In this document: one piece after another, positions 11,450 through 21,359 of the stretch
Position numbering within the stretch: position 1 is the first letter of the stretch
How the letters are laid out: each line of letters starts with the position of its first letter
DNA from: Scolanthus callimorphus
Taxonomy: Eukaryota > Cnidaria > Anthozoa > Actiniaria > Edwardsiidae
Assembly: GCA_033964015.1 (NCBI GenBank)
Contig: CM066915.1
Span: forward strand, 10,129,573-10,193,572
Length of the DNA stretch: 64,000 nucleotides
Direction of reading: 5' to 3'
Notes under the pieces: generated by a model
Told to the model about the DNA's origin: nothing
The model's database searches: none
What the model saw: the letters and a program-made list of their open reading frames with translations, nothing else
Program-made: the position numbers and the translations under genes

Positions 11450-12432
11450 TGTAAAGACAAATTGGTACATAGAGCGGATTTCAGATGACTGTCATGAGTA
11501 ATTCGCAATTACTTTTTTATTACTCATATAGGTTTTATTCAGAATTGGTGTATAGTCCAGTAATATTGCATTTGACCCGGAACAAATTGCTTTCTCTTCA
11601 AAACCCTTTTAGATTTGATGTACTAATGAACATACTAAAAGTCGTCCAAAATCCGAGCACGGCAACATCCTGAAAATTAGGAAAACTTGATGGGATAATT
11701 TTCTTTTGTTCGCGGCCATCTTGCCCTTTGTTATTAATGAGTCTTGCCGCACTTAGTTTTGCGAAGCTTTTGATATTCGCTATACTGTACAGTATTCCCA
11801 GCTAAGTGTTTAAATGTTTAGTGGTTTAAAATGGACTCATTCGTGTTATATATACTTTGTTAGGTATGTTATTTTTGCAAACTACGCTTTGACTAAGATA
11901 AATTTCCAATGTCATAAGTCCAATACAGTGCCTGACTAGGAATCTTGAAACACGTTTCCATAAACAACTCAATAATTCTTAATAATGGATTCGGTTGGCA
12001 AACATCAATAGACTCTAAATAAGGGTCATTTCTATGTAAAGGAAAGCGTTAGAATATTTACCTGTAACGCGTTACAGTCTAGAACTAGTTTTATCAGCGC
12101 AGAGCTCCAAGTGCCGTAAACCTCATTAATAACAAAAGCCAATATGGCGAAGAAAGCTGTTTCCAATTGCTTTGAATAAATCCCTTTTTTCGAGATGTTG
12201 CCGTATCGGGATTTTGGACGACTTTTGATATGTTATTAAGTGAGTATAATAGAGTCTAAATCCGTTGAGATTTGTACTGTTGCAATTTGTTCTGGGTTAG
12301 CCTTATTATTCACGTAAAATGACTGGACTAGTAATAATTACTTTGCGATTGGTTTCACTACAGTCTCATGTGAAATTCGCTCAGAGGTGCATTCATGCAA
12401 GAACCAGATGAAACTCAACTTACCTTTACAGG
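11450..12432. mobile_element. Foldback element of about 1 kb
   Basis: Diverged inverted arms: 'aaaagtcgtccaaaatccgagcacggcaacatc' at 11637 mirrors 'gatgttgccgtatcgggattttggacgactttt' at 12193-12226, and the match continues outward on both sides ('cagaacaaattg', 'gtaaaga/ggta'). No coding potential is visible. Confidence 0.6.
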
Positions 12433-12445
12433 TAATAACTACGCA

Positions 12446-13087
12446 CCGTCTGTAAATATCGACTGAGGGATTCAGAATGAGAATTTCCAAAAACTCTTAA
12501 ATTTCGTCAGAAAATAACCCTAGATGACCAAGCTATGTTGTGAAAGTTTAAGATCGATGCGTTAAATATTTCGCGCGAACGGCAAAGGAAATGGTTTCAT
12601 CGAATAAATTCTGGATTTTTCATCATTTTTCACGTCATCGGAAAAATCGCCAAAATCTCCAGAAAACCAAGACCGGAGGCAAATAAAAACTACAGAATCC
12701 TAAAGATAATAGTTTCAGTGTCAATCAGAGTCAATTGCGAACTCTTCCCGATCAAAGATAAATATTTGAGCGATTTTTGAATTATTTTCCTTTTTTTATT
12801 GCTCCAACTATGCCTCAGTTTAGAATATTATATATCCGATGAGACGTGGAAATCCTGGAACTTTTGGTATCCTGATCGAAGATCAACCTCTCTCCTCTCG
12901 ATTTCTGAAATAAAATTTTGAGGGAGTTGAAACGCCGAAATAATATGACCCGAAAAGTAAACACTGTTGAGCGCCGATAAAACGATAAGAACTGAACAAT
13001 AGAGGTCACGATGTTCCACAAAATCACCTACCTTGGTACAAGACGAACTAGCCACAGCAAGTAAACCTTGGAAAATCCTCTATAATA
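12446..13087 (-). repeat. Inverted duplicate, left copy (partner 19771-20404)
   Basis: About 640 bp, read on the minus strand, matches 19771-20404 on the plus strand almost throughout ('ctgtggctagttcgtcttgtaccaag', 'catcgtgac', 'ttatcggcgctcaacagtg'). The duplicate begins inside the coding part of the candidate exon at 13032-13249 and runs through its splice donor into the intron, so it looks like a copied exon-intron junction. Confidence 0.7.
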
Positions 13088-13249
13088 GTCCTGTGTCATT
13101 GTTATCGCTTGCTGGGAGTCAATTGATGCCGAGATATCTAGAAATCTCGTCAGTATTCCTTCGCCTAAGTAAATAAACAGTCCGGTAAGCGAGACACGCG
13201 TTAGCAAGATTGTACGTTTCTCTCGAAAACATTTGAATTGAGCGGTCAT
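13032..13249 (-). CDS. Candidate first coding exon, unknown membrane-type protein
   Basis: From ATG at 13249 the frame stays open for 72 codons and ends at a splice-donor-like CCAAG|GTAGGTGA. It encodes a basic start (TAQFKCFREKR), a hydrophobic segment (VSLTGLFIYLGEGIL) and ends in YYRGFSKVYLLWLVRLVP. It lies 277 bp from, and divergent to, the plus-strand exon at 13526. No homologue is recognised and no further exon was found. A GTAAGT just upstream of the ATG is a caution that the frame could be intronic. Confidence 0.3.
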
Positions 13250-13389
13250 TTTACACTTACCGGAAGAAGGAAACCCCTAGTAATTCCTGTGATATTTTTG
13301 CGAGCGAGCGCCAGCGAGCGAGCATATCTAATCTGGACGAAATGGACAAGTCATAACGCCCTTTGTCCTAACGGCCATAGTCCTAACGC

Positions 13390-13525
13390 CCTTGGAATGT
13401 GACGCATGCGCAGTACGATCATTTTCTCGGCTGAGGCCAAGCGATTTTGGGTTAGGTCGGTCGGTCGGTGGCACACTCCCCCAGAGTCCTTTGCTCGGAG
13501 AGTTAGCGACGCCATTCTTGTCAAG
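13390..13525. promoter_or_regulatory. Putative divergent promoter with NRF1-type site
   Basis: Between the two divergent candidate exons lies GACGCATGCGCAG (13401-13413), matching the NRF1 palindrome GCGCATGCGC in core, within a TATA-less stretch that contains a short GGTC/GGTCGGTCGGT repeat near 13455-13470. Inferred from motif and position only. Confidence 0.35.
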
Positions 13526-15237
13526 ATGGAAAACATTCACGATTTGTCGATCGGTTTACAGAAATTGTTGTTTAAATTCGGAGGTTATCGGTAAGTAACA
13601 GTCATATGCCTTTTTCAGTCGTGATTGCATATTTGCAGTCCAGAATAGTGCCTTATCTGGAAACCTCTTTTTGTTGTGATATTTGAGAGATGAAAACATT
13701 GGAATGGCCAATCACAGATCGGCATAGACAAAATTCTAACAATGACGTCACTTCAGTTCCTCCGGGGAACTAAAAAAATCATGGCGGACATCGGCAGACA
13801 AGAACTTGTTTCGTTTATGCATGGTTTATGGGATTTAAACATATTGGGACTTGAAAACAAGGCGGAAAACCCTTTCGAGCTATGATTGCGTTAAGGTTTT
13901 AGCTCAGAGAAGTGAAAACCGTCTTCGGTGGTCTTGTTGAGACGAAAATTGGAATGATCGCGATCTATCAGATGTCAGAATGCTATTTGTCACAGAAAAA
14001 CTATATATATCTCGAACTACTTCTTGTGATCATGGAGTTATAATAATTCCGCATAATAACTCCTCCATGTTGTGATTCATTCTTTGAGGCGATGATTTTT
14101 ATGAAGTTGTTGAGTTTGAGGTTTTTCTTGTTTAGAGTGGTTTTCATAAACCCGTGGAATACACTTTAGAGTATTTTAGTACATTAGCAGCAATAAGGGT
14201 CAAGATGGCGGCGGCTCGTATGCAAATTAGGTCAAAATGGCGACCGTGTCTAACAGAAAAACATATGGGGAAAGATAATTACTCGGGGAAGATGCCGTCG
14301 GTTCAGTTTTGCGGGAATTAAAATCTGAAAGAATGATGTTTATTGTACTCACCGGGCTACAACATAGTTTCCTAGTCAGACAATAAATGGGTTCCTGAGC
14401 TTGTCCTTTTCAGTGCTTTAAGAAAGCTCCTTATGTTACACATTTCCTTATAATCGAGGTTCACGGCAGTTGAGATCATGACAAACAGTCGCTGATTCGA
14501 GAACAAACGCTTTCGAAATGTAGAGTTGCGCGACTCGGGAATGCTTCTACGATATACATAGTATCCAAATGAGGGCAAAATGTTCCGTAAATCTCCCTTG
14601 AATGTGGTTCCATGATTGAATAAAAGTTCCCTATTTCCCGGCCGTGGATTCACCAACAGGACGCCATGTTTATAGTAAATATAAGGCCGCTAACAAAAGC
14701 AGAAAGACCGAACATCTCGCAAGCTTCACGAGCAGCCATGTTGTTTGTTGCTGCTTAACCAGCAATGCTTGATGGGAAATCAGGGCCCCAGGCTCTTTTC
14801 ATAGCAAAATCAGGCTTGGTTTCTTCAGAAGCACACTGAGCGGGAAATACAAAGTGAATCACCAGAAGCTCGATAACAGTTCCAATGCTGAAACATTGAA
14901 CTGTACAGGCTTCTGATAGTTTCTTCTGTCCACTATATCATTTATGAATCTGTATAATCTACAGAGTTTTAATTTGGAAAGAAAAGGGTACCGGGATCGC
15001 TTTATTGCTCTTCTAAATTATCGAAATTTCAGTGTAATGGGATATACCGCTGACGAAATCGACCAATTTTATCACGGGCTCGTAATGACCTTCATTTCTG
15101 CTAATGCTAATACACTCTAATTTCTTTGTTTTGTTTTGTGCTGGCTTGACTTCTACACTTTGTTCCACGGGTTTATGAAAACCACTCTATCGATTTTTTT
15201 TTCTAGATACGCTGACACATCTGAAAGCGATTCGTGA
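13526..15237 (+). CDS. Candidate two-exon microprotein (31 codons)
   Basis: Exon 1 (13526-13590) starts at an ATG with strong context (gtcaagATGG) and encodes MENIHDLSIGLQKLLFKFGG-Y. It ends at a consensus donor TCG|GTAAGTAA. A strong acceptor (long T-run then CTAG) at 15204-15206 opens exon 2 (15207-15237), which in phase gives R-YADTSESDS and a stop. The predicted 31-aa product has an amphipathic N-terminal part and an acidic tail. The intron holds the 1.05-kb TIR element at 14135-15187. The family is not recognised; exon 1 could instead splice elsewhere. Confidence 0.4.
14135..15187. mobile_element. Tc1/mariner-type TIR element with TA duplication, inside an intron
   Basis: The first 25 bases (start GAGTGGTTTTCATAAACCCG) are the exact reverse complement of the last 25. 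TA flanks both ends (14133-14134 and 15188-15189). Subterminal 'cattagcag/tgctaatgctaat' sequences are also inverted. No transposase is visible in the 1-kb body, so it is non-autonomous. Its right end sits 18 bp before an AG splice acceptor. Confidence 0.75.
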
Positions 15238-15239
15238 TT

Positions 15240-16235
15240 AAAGGCTATTTACACAGGCTGCTGTTGTAGTTACATATTTACTTGGGCAAGCTTAGGGCCA
15301 ATGGAACAAAAGGTCACCATTTTGGAAAAAGGTGTATGGGCTTTCAAATGTGACCATGAATCCTCAAAAATTTTCTTGAGTTTGAAGACAAACCCCCCAA
15401 AATGGCTTATGTACATGTATGTTTTTAATATTTCTTTTTGTATTCTGATAATACATCAAAATCTTGGGACTCCCACCTAAATCGGGATTGTTGACATAGC
15501 CTGAACATGGACAATGAAACCCCCAAATACCAATGTACAGGGACTGCAGAGCAATATTTTCAATTGGGGGACTAGTAAGCAAGAAAGTAACACAAGATTG
15601 ATAGGGACCGGGAGGCACTCAATGTTGAAAAATTCTGGAGCTTAGCCCCCCCAGATCTTAACTTTCAAAGGAAATAAAAGTTATCAATGAAATATCTATT
15701 TTCAACCCAATAATCTCCCCTCCCCCCAGTAAAAGCAAATGTTATAACCAATTTGCATAAAACATCCACAAAAGCAAATGGATACACATGTTTTGGAATT
15801 TTTTAATATTATTTTTACAGTAAGATTTCAGGGAGGTGTAACTTTTGCTTCTTGCAGACATGACAACTTACTATTTCTGTAGCTTTTTCTCAGATGTAAA
15901 CCAACACTTTGCTAGGTTATACAGAGTCAATTACCAGTTCCTAGAATAGTGTCTTGCTTTCATTTGTACATTTACATCAATTGTTTAATAGCTGTATAAA
16001 AGTGTCTGGTAAATACTGTGAGTCAGTTAGATACATGTATCAATAACAAATCAAATCATCATAAACAGGGAAGCTTCCTGCAGTTCCTTTTTAAAACTAC
16101 AACATTTCTAAACAAAACCACCACTATATTCTTACTATGAGCTTTGTGGTCTAAAACAATCCCACTATGGCATTCAAATATATTTAGATTACCATGAAAA
16201 AGAACACAGGAATAATATTCAACACATTAAAATAT
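15240..16235. other. Non-coding stretch, no gene recognised
   Basis: AT-rich DNA with short ORFs only; no domain, RNA gene or clear repeat was identified. It could be 3' UTR or intron of the gene proposed at 13526-15237. Confidence 0.35.
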
Positions 16236-16240
16236 ATAGA

Positions 16241-17776
16241 TTTAGCCACTGGCTAAAAGCGGAGCTCCTGGTTATAAAATTTTCTGTGTGAATGAAAGGG
16301 ATTCCCATGTGTACATGGTTTACATGGTTGCTTTAGAGTCTTCCCTTCACGAGATATTAATTTTTCAAGCATAGATGACGTCATATCACATGACCACTTC
16401 ATTTCGCTCATCTAGTGACCTAGACTACACTACCAAAGTTTGGTTGTTTTAGAGTCTTCCCTTCACGAGATATAAATTTTAAGCATAGATGACGTCGTCG
16501 CTAACGTCATATCACGAGACCACCTCATTTCGCTCATCTGGTGACCTAGACTACACTACCCTAGTGTGGTTATTTTAGAGTCTTCCCTTCACGAGATATT
16601 GTTTTTTCAAGCATAGATGACGTCATCGATGACGTCACATCACGTGACCACTTCATTTCGCTCATCTGGGGACCTGGATTACATTACCAAAGTTTGGTTA
16701 GTTTAGAGTCTTCCTTTCATGAGATATTTATTTTTCAAGCGTAGATGACGTCATCGATGACGTCATATCACGTGACAACTTAATTTCGCTCATCTGGTGA
16801 CCTGGATTACATTACCCAAGTTTGGTTGGTTTAGCGTCTTCCTTTCATGAGATATTCATTTTTCAAGCGTAGATGACGTCATCGATGACGTCATATCACG
16901 TGACCACTTCATTTCGCTCATCTAGTGACCTAGACTACACTACCAAAATTTGGTTGTTTTAGAGTCTTCCCTTCACGAGATATTGATTTTTCAAGCATAG
17001 ATGACGTCATCGATGACGTCACATCACGTGACCACTTCATTTCGCTCATCTGGTGACCTGGATTACATTACCCAAGTTTGGTTGGTTTAGAGTCTTCCTT
17101 TCATGAGATATTCATTTTTCAAGCGTAGATGACGTCATCGATGACGTCATATCACGTGACCACCTCATGTCGCTCATCTGGTGGCCTAGACTACACTACC
17201 CAAGTTTTGTTGTCTTAGAGTCTTCCCTTCACGAGATATTGATTTTTCAAGCATAGATGACGTCATCGATGACGTCACATCACGTGACCACCTTATTTCG
17301 CTCATCTGGTGGCCTAGACTACACTTCCCAAGTTTTGTTGTCTTAGAGTCTTCCCTTCACGAGATATTGATTTTTCAAGCATAGATGACGTCATCGATGA
17401 CGTCACATCACGTGTCCGTGTTACAGCACCCCCCTTGTGGCATAGACAAAATATCCCAAGTATGGCTGTCTTAGCATGTTCCCTTGAGGAGATATAATTT
17501 TTTCTTTGCATACCACAGGGTTCCCATGTGTACACGGACGGACGGACGGACGACGGACGGACTGACGGACGGCGTACGCTATAGGTTTAATACCAGAAAA
17601 ATAAGGAAAAAATCATATCTACCGAAGGGTAGCTTCTATAGAAGCCAAACTTGGACAAACTTCCAAAGACCATAAGAGGAACTCTACACCAAAGTCACGT
17701 GCCCTTACGCCATCAATGACGTCATCAAAATGATCCATAATGCCCGTGACGTTCAAAAATCAACTCGATAGTATAA
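16241..17776 (+). mobile_element. Repeat element with TGACGTCA minisatellite, copy A
   Basis: It begins with 'atatatagatttagccactggctaaaagcggagctcc' (AGCCACTGGCT is near-palindromic) and ends with '...gttcaaaaatcaactcgatagtata', where copy B starts at once. The body is a ~129-bp tandem repeat followed by an ACGG microsatellite (17532-17570). It is non-coding on inspection; the Arg/Asp/Gly-rich short ORFs there are products of the ACGG run. Confidence 0.7.
16320..17475. repeat. ~129-bp minisatellite, about 9 units, each with CRE-like sites
   Basis: Units start near 16309, 16438, 16567, 16692, 16822, 16949, 17077, 17203 and 17332. Each carries 'tttagagtcttcccttcacgagatat', then 'gatgacgtcatcgatgacgtca' (two TGACGTCA palindromes separated by TCGA), then 'tcacgtgacca' and 'tcgctcatctggtgacct'. 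Some units have lost one site. The known binding preference of CREB/ATF proteins for TGACGTCA and of bHLH proteins for CACGTG makes a regulatory side-effect possible, but none is shown. Confidence 0.85.
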
Positions 17777-18830
17777 TATATAGATTTAGCCACTGGCTAA
17801 AAGCGGAGCTCCCGGTTATAAAATTTTCTGTGCGAATGAAAGGGATTCCCATGTGTACATGGTTTATACTTATAGGCTTTTTAAGAAAAAAAAATATCTC
17901 TTGATATGTATACAACAGTGTTTTCTTCGGTATGTTGCTGCATTGACACAATACAAATACAGGGACGAAAATAAGCATCCTGTTAAGTGAGATAAAAACC
18001 TCCTTCAGAAAAATTAAGGTATTAATTCCTCCAAATGGAATGATTCAAAAGTGCAATAAAGAGAATATTTTTTCAAGCATAGATGGCGTCGTCGATGACG
18101 TTATATCACCTGACCACTTCATTTTGCTCATCTGGTGACCTAGACTACACTACCCAAGTTTGGTTGCTTTAGAGTCCTCCCTTCACGAGATATTAATTTT
18201 TTTTCAAGCATAGATGACGTGATCGATGACGTCACATGTGACCACTTCATTTCGCTGATCTGATGATCTAGACTACACTATCAAAGTTTGGTTGTTTTAG
18301 AGTCTTCCCTTCACGAGATATTAATTTTTCAATCATTGATGACATCATCGATGACGTCACATCACGTGACCATGTTACAGCACCCCCCTTGTGGCATAGA
18401 CAAAATATCCCAAATATCCCAAAGTAGTGACTTTGGTGTCTTAGCATGTTCCCTTGAAGAGATATATTTTTTTCTTTGCGTACCACAGGGTTCCCATGTG
18501 TACACGGACGGACGGACGAACGGACGGACGGACGGACGGACACCGGACGGCGTACGCTATAGGTTTAATACCAAAAAAAGAAAGAAAAAATCATATCTCC
18601 CGAAGAGAAGCTTCAATAGAAGCCAAACTTGGACAAACTTTCAAAGACCAGAAGAGGAACTCTGCACCAAAGTCACGTGCCCTTTCGTCATCAATGACGT
18701 CATAAAAATGATCCATAATTTCCCGTGACGTTCAAAAATCAACTCGATAGTATACTATACGTTTTTCCCTTAGGTATGGTGCTCCGCTTGCGCGGGCCTT
18801 CGGCCCGCGCTGGAGCTCCGCTATTAGTTA
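17776..18830 (+). mobile_element. Repeat element with TGACGTCA minisatellite, copy B (complete 3' hairpin)
   Basis: Starts with the same ~80-bp head as copy A, has about three 129-bp units (18.06-18.40 kb) and an ACGG tract (18503-18545). It ends in a strong hairpin (GCGCGGGCCTTCGGCCCGCGC, 18791-18811, inside ggtgctccgc...ggagctccgc). A second family member in the opposite orientation is at 4966-5830, and a bare head is at 49237-49275. A terminal hairpin and internal tandem repeats are reminiscent of Helitron-like elements; this is a guess. Confidence 0.65.
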
Positions 18831-18839
18831 TGTATAATG

Positions 18840-19700
18840 GTAACACTGCTGGTAAGAATTATTGATACCTTGGCTTTATTATCAACCCTTACAACCCATC
18901 TGCACTATTTGGTCGTTGTCGAATGCTACAAGTACATCACCCTCTAGAAATGGCAGGAAGGCCAAAGATAGATTGTTTAACAATCTAAAAGCCAAGATTT
19001 GATTGTTGCATAAGAGCCCCTTGGATGGAACTAGCCATACAGATCAGCTACAAGTACCTTGCTAGATGTCAGAGAGTAGAACATGGTTCTTGTGGAAAAG
19101 CTTAGAGGAGATATAAATCTCCTGTGACAAAGCTGATAAAGGTGCCCAGTACAGCAACTTTCATGAGTCTGGGTGTGTCTTGCATTTTGGTCACTTAACA
19201 TCCCTCGACAATTGATTGCACATTGGGGACCCTTTCTGCCATCCACTTGTGGTTTGTGATAGTTTGAATGTTCTGAGGTACCCCTGATAAACCCCAACAT
19301 CAGACTTTACTTGTTCTTTTTGGGATTCTATAATTTCTGCAACTATCTGGTCCTGATGATGTCTGTCAATCTTAGCGGACAGGGAGCCTTTGGTGTCACT
19401 CATATCAATTATACAAAAATCATGGCAGAGTCAAGCTTCTGCTAACTCGATCCATACATGAACTAGCCGACAATGATGAACTGTCGTTGTAGTATTTGTG
19501 AGAGCAACACTTCCTGTTCATAATATCCTGGTTTCGCTGACCGTATCAGTGTCTGATGATTTCTTGCTACATTTAAGTAGAGGCACCTCCAATCTTTGCT
19601 GGTCATCCACATGTTTTCTTTAAACATTTGCTGCTCTCAGTAGATCCCATCCATTGGACAGGACATTTGTTGGATGAATAACAGCCCCGTTTTTCGGTAC
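18840..19700. other. Non-coding stretch, no gene recognised
   Basis: Short ORFs occur on the minus strand (e.g. 19191-19403, beginning MSDTKGSLSAKIDRHHQDQ), but no family is recognised and the frames are broken; possibly an old element. Confidence 0.3.
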
Positions 19701-19713
19701 TCGTGGCATAACT

Positions 19714-19826
19714 ATGGTGGATGAACATCCACAAAATCTTCCCGAAGTCGTAACTGAAATAAGCAGTCACTATTATAGAGGATTTTCCAAGGTTTATTTG
19801 CTGTGGCTAGTTCGTCTTGTACCAAG
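19714..19826 (+). pseudogene. Exon-like copy sharing its 3' half with the exon at 13032-13249
   Basis: From ATG at 19714 the frame encodes MVDEHPQNLPEVVTEISSH and then the same YYRGFSKVYLLWLVRLVP end as the minus-strand exon at 13 kb, up to the same CCAAG|GTAGGTG donor. The shared part begins exactly at the edge of the inverted duplication (19771). Either a duplicated exon with a new start, or a chance open frame in a duplicated segment. Confidence 0.3.
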
Positions 19827-20404
19827 GTAGGTGATTTTGTGGAACATCGTGACTTCTATTGTTCAGTTCTTATCGTTTTATCGGCGCTCAACAGTGTTTA
19901 CTTTTCGCGTCATATTATTTCAGCGTTTCAACTCCCTCAAAATTTTATTTCAGCAATCGAGAGGAGAAAGGATCAGGATACCAAAAGTTCCAGGATTTCC
20001 ACGTCTCATCGGAGATATAATATTCTAAACTGAAGCATAGTTGGAGCAATAAAAAAACGGAAGAATAATTCAAAAATCGCTCAAACATTTATCTTTGATC
20101 GGGAAGAGTTCGCAATTGACTCTGATTGACACTGAAACTATTATCTTTAGGATTCTGTAGTTTTTATTTGCCTCCGGTCTTAGTTTTGTGGAGATTTTGG
20201 CGATTTTTCCGATGACGTGAAAAATGCCGAAAAATCCAGAATTTATTCGATGAAACAATTTCCTTTGCCGTTCTCGCGAAGTATTTAACGCATCGATCTT
20301 AAACTTTCACAACATAACTTGGTCATCTAGGGTGAGCTTCTGACGAAATTTGAGAGTTTTTGGAAATTCTCATTCTGAACCCCTCAGTCGATATTTACAG
20401 ACGG
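19771..20404 (+). repeat. Inverted duplicate, right copy (partner 12446-13087)
   Basis: Near-identical to the reverse complement of 12446-13087, with small indels (for example near 19980, where a few bases are missing). The two copies are about 6.7 kb apart in inverted orientation. Confidence 0.7.
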
Positions 20405-21359
20405 GCGCTCCAAACTGGTTGTATTATTCTTTTGTAGATTGGAGCCTTTGTCTACGGATACGCTAAACTTCGCATGTTGGGAGTTTTACTATTCTCACTG
20501 CATACATTATTGCCACGCCACGAAAGAATTTGAACAACAACCCAAATATGGAGTCTTTGGAGTCTGCGCGTTGTAGGCAACATGTTTGGCAGCGTATTTT
20601 CACAATCAGTCACCCATTTCCCTGAGTTCGGTTCGCAAGAAGCTGCCGCCGGGGAGTCTTTCGCAAGCCGTGAAGTTCACAATTCCTCGTCGACCACCAC
20701 CAGCACCTCAAGCGTACTGTACTTGTAATAAATGGCCGCTAGAGATCTCCCTCTTCCTCCTGGCGCTCTTCCTGCCGTTGTTCCGGCTCCTGTGGCAGTT
20801 CCAAACCCTCCGGCAGTCGTTGACCCAGCGCCAGTTTTGGACGTACCGGCAAACCCGGTTCCCGCAGCAGTCGCTGCTCCAGCTCCGAATGAAGCCGAAC
20901 AGGTAGAGCTTTATTCTTGAATGCCTTTATAGTATTTATTTATTGTCGCACATTCTGTCCCGGCTCTCGTCCGTCCCTGTATTCAGTATTGCCTTTACAC
21001 GTTCGTCCGGGGACTTGGTTTGTGTAGCTTACGTTTACACCTGTTCGCTCATCTCCGGTAACTATTTTTAGTCCGAATTTGCAACTTCGGTTGATTTGTT
21101 TAACTCTCTGGTTGGTTTGCTTTTTCGTAACATGTTTACATTCGCTATTCCATTTGCACTACGGCATTCGTTTGCTTTCTTACTACAGTACCCAAGGGAG
21201 TTGTACCTGCTTTTATGTCTTGTGTTTTGGGTGTACTCGCAATTCTAATTTCGTATTTCCTCTTCATCTACTCGTAAACTTTTGGTCCTTATGTTTTCTC
21301 TTCATTACGGGAGCCGGGCTCGGTTACAGAATTGCGGCTAGATAATTTGTGTGCACGGT

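Noticed and set aside
17484..18728. ORFs with (Thr-Asp-Gly-Arg)n tracts
   Set aside because: These are translations of the ACGG microsatellite next to the TGACGTCA array, present in several frames at once.
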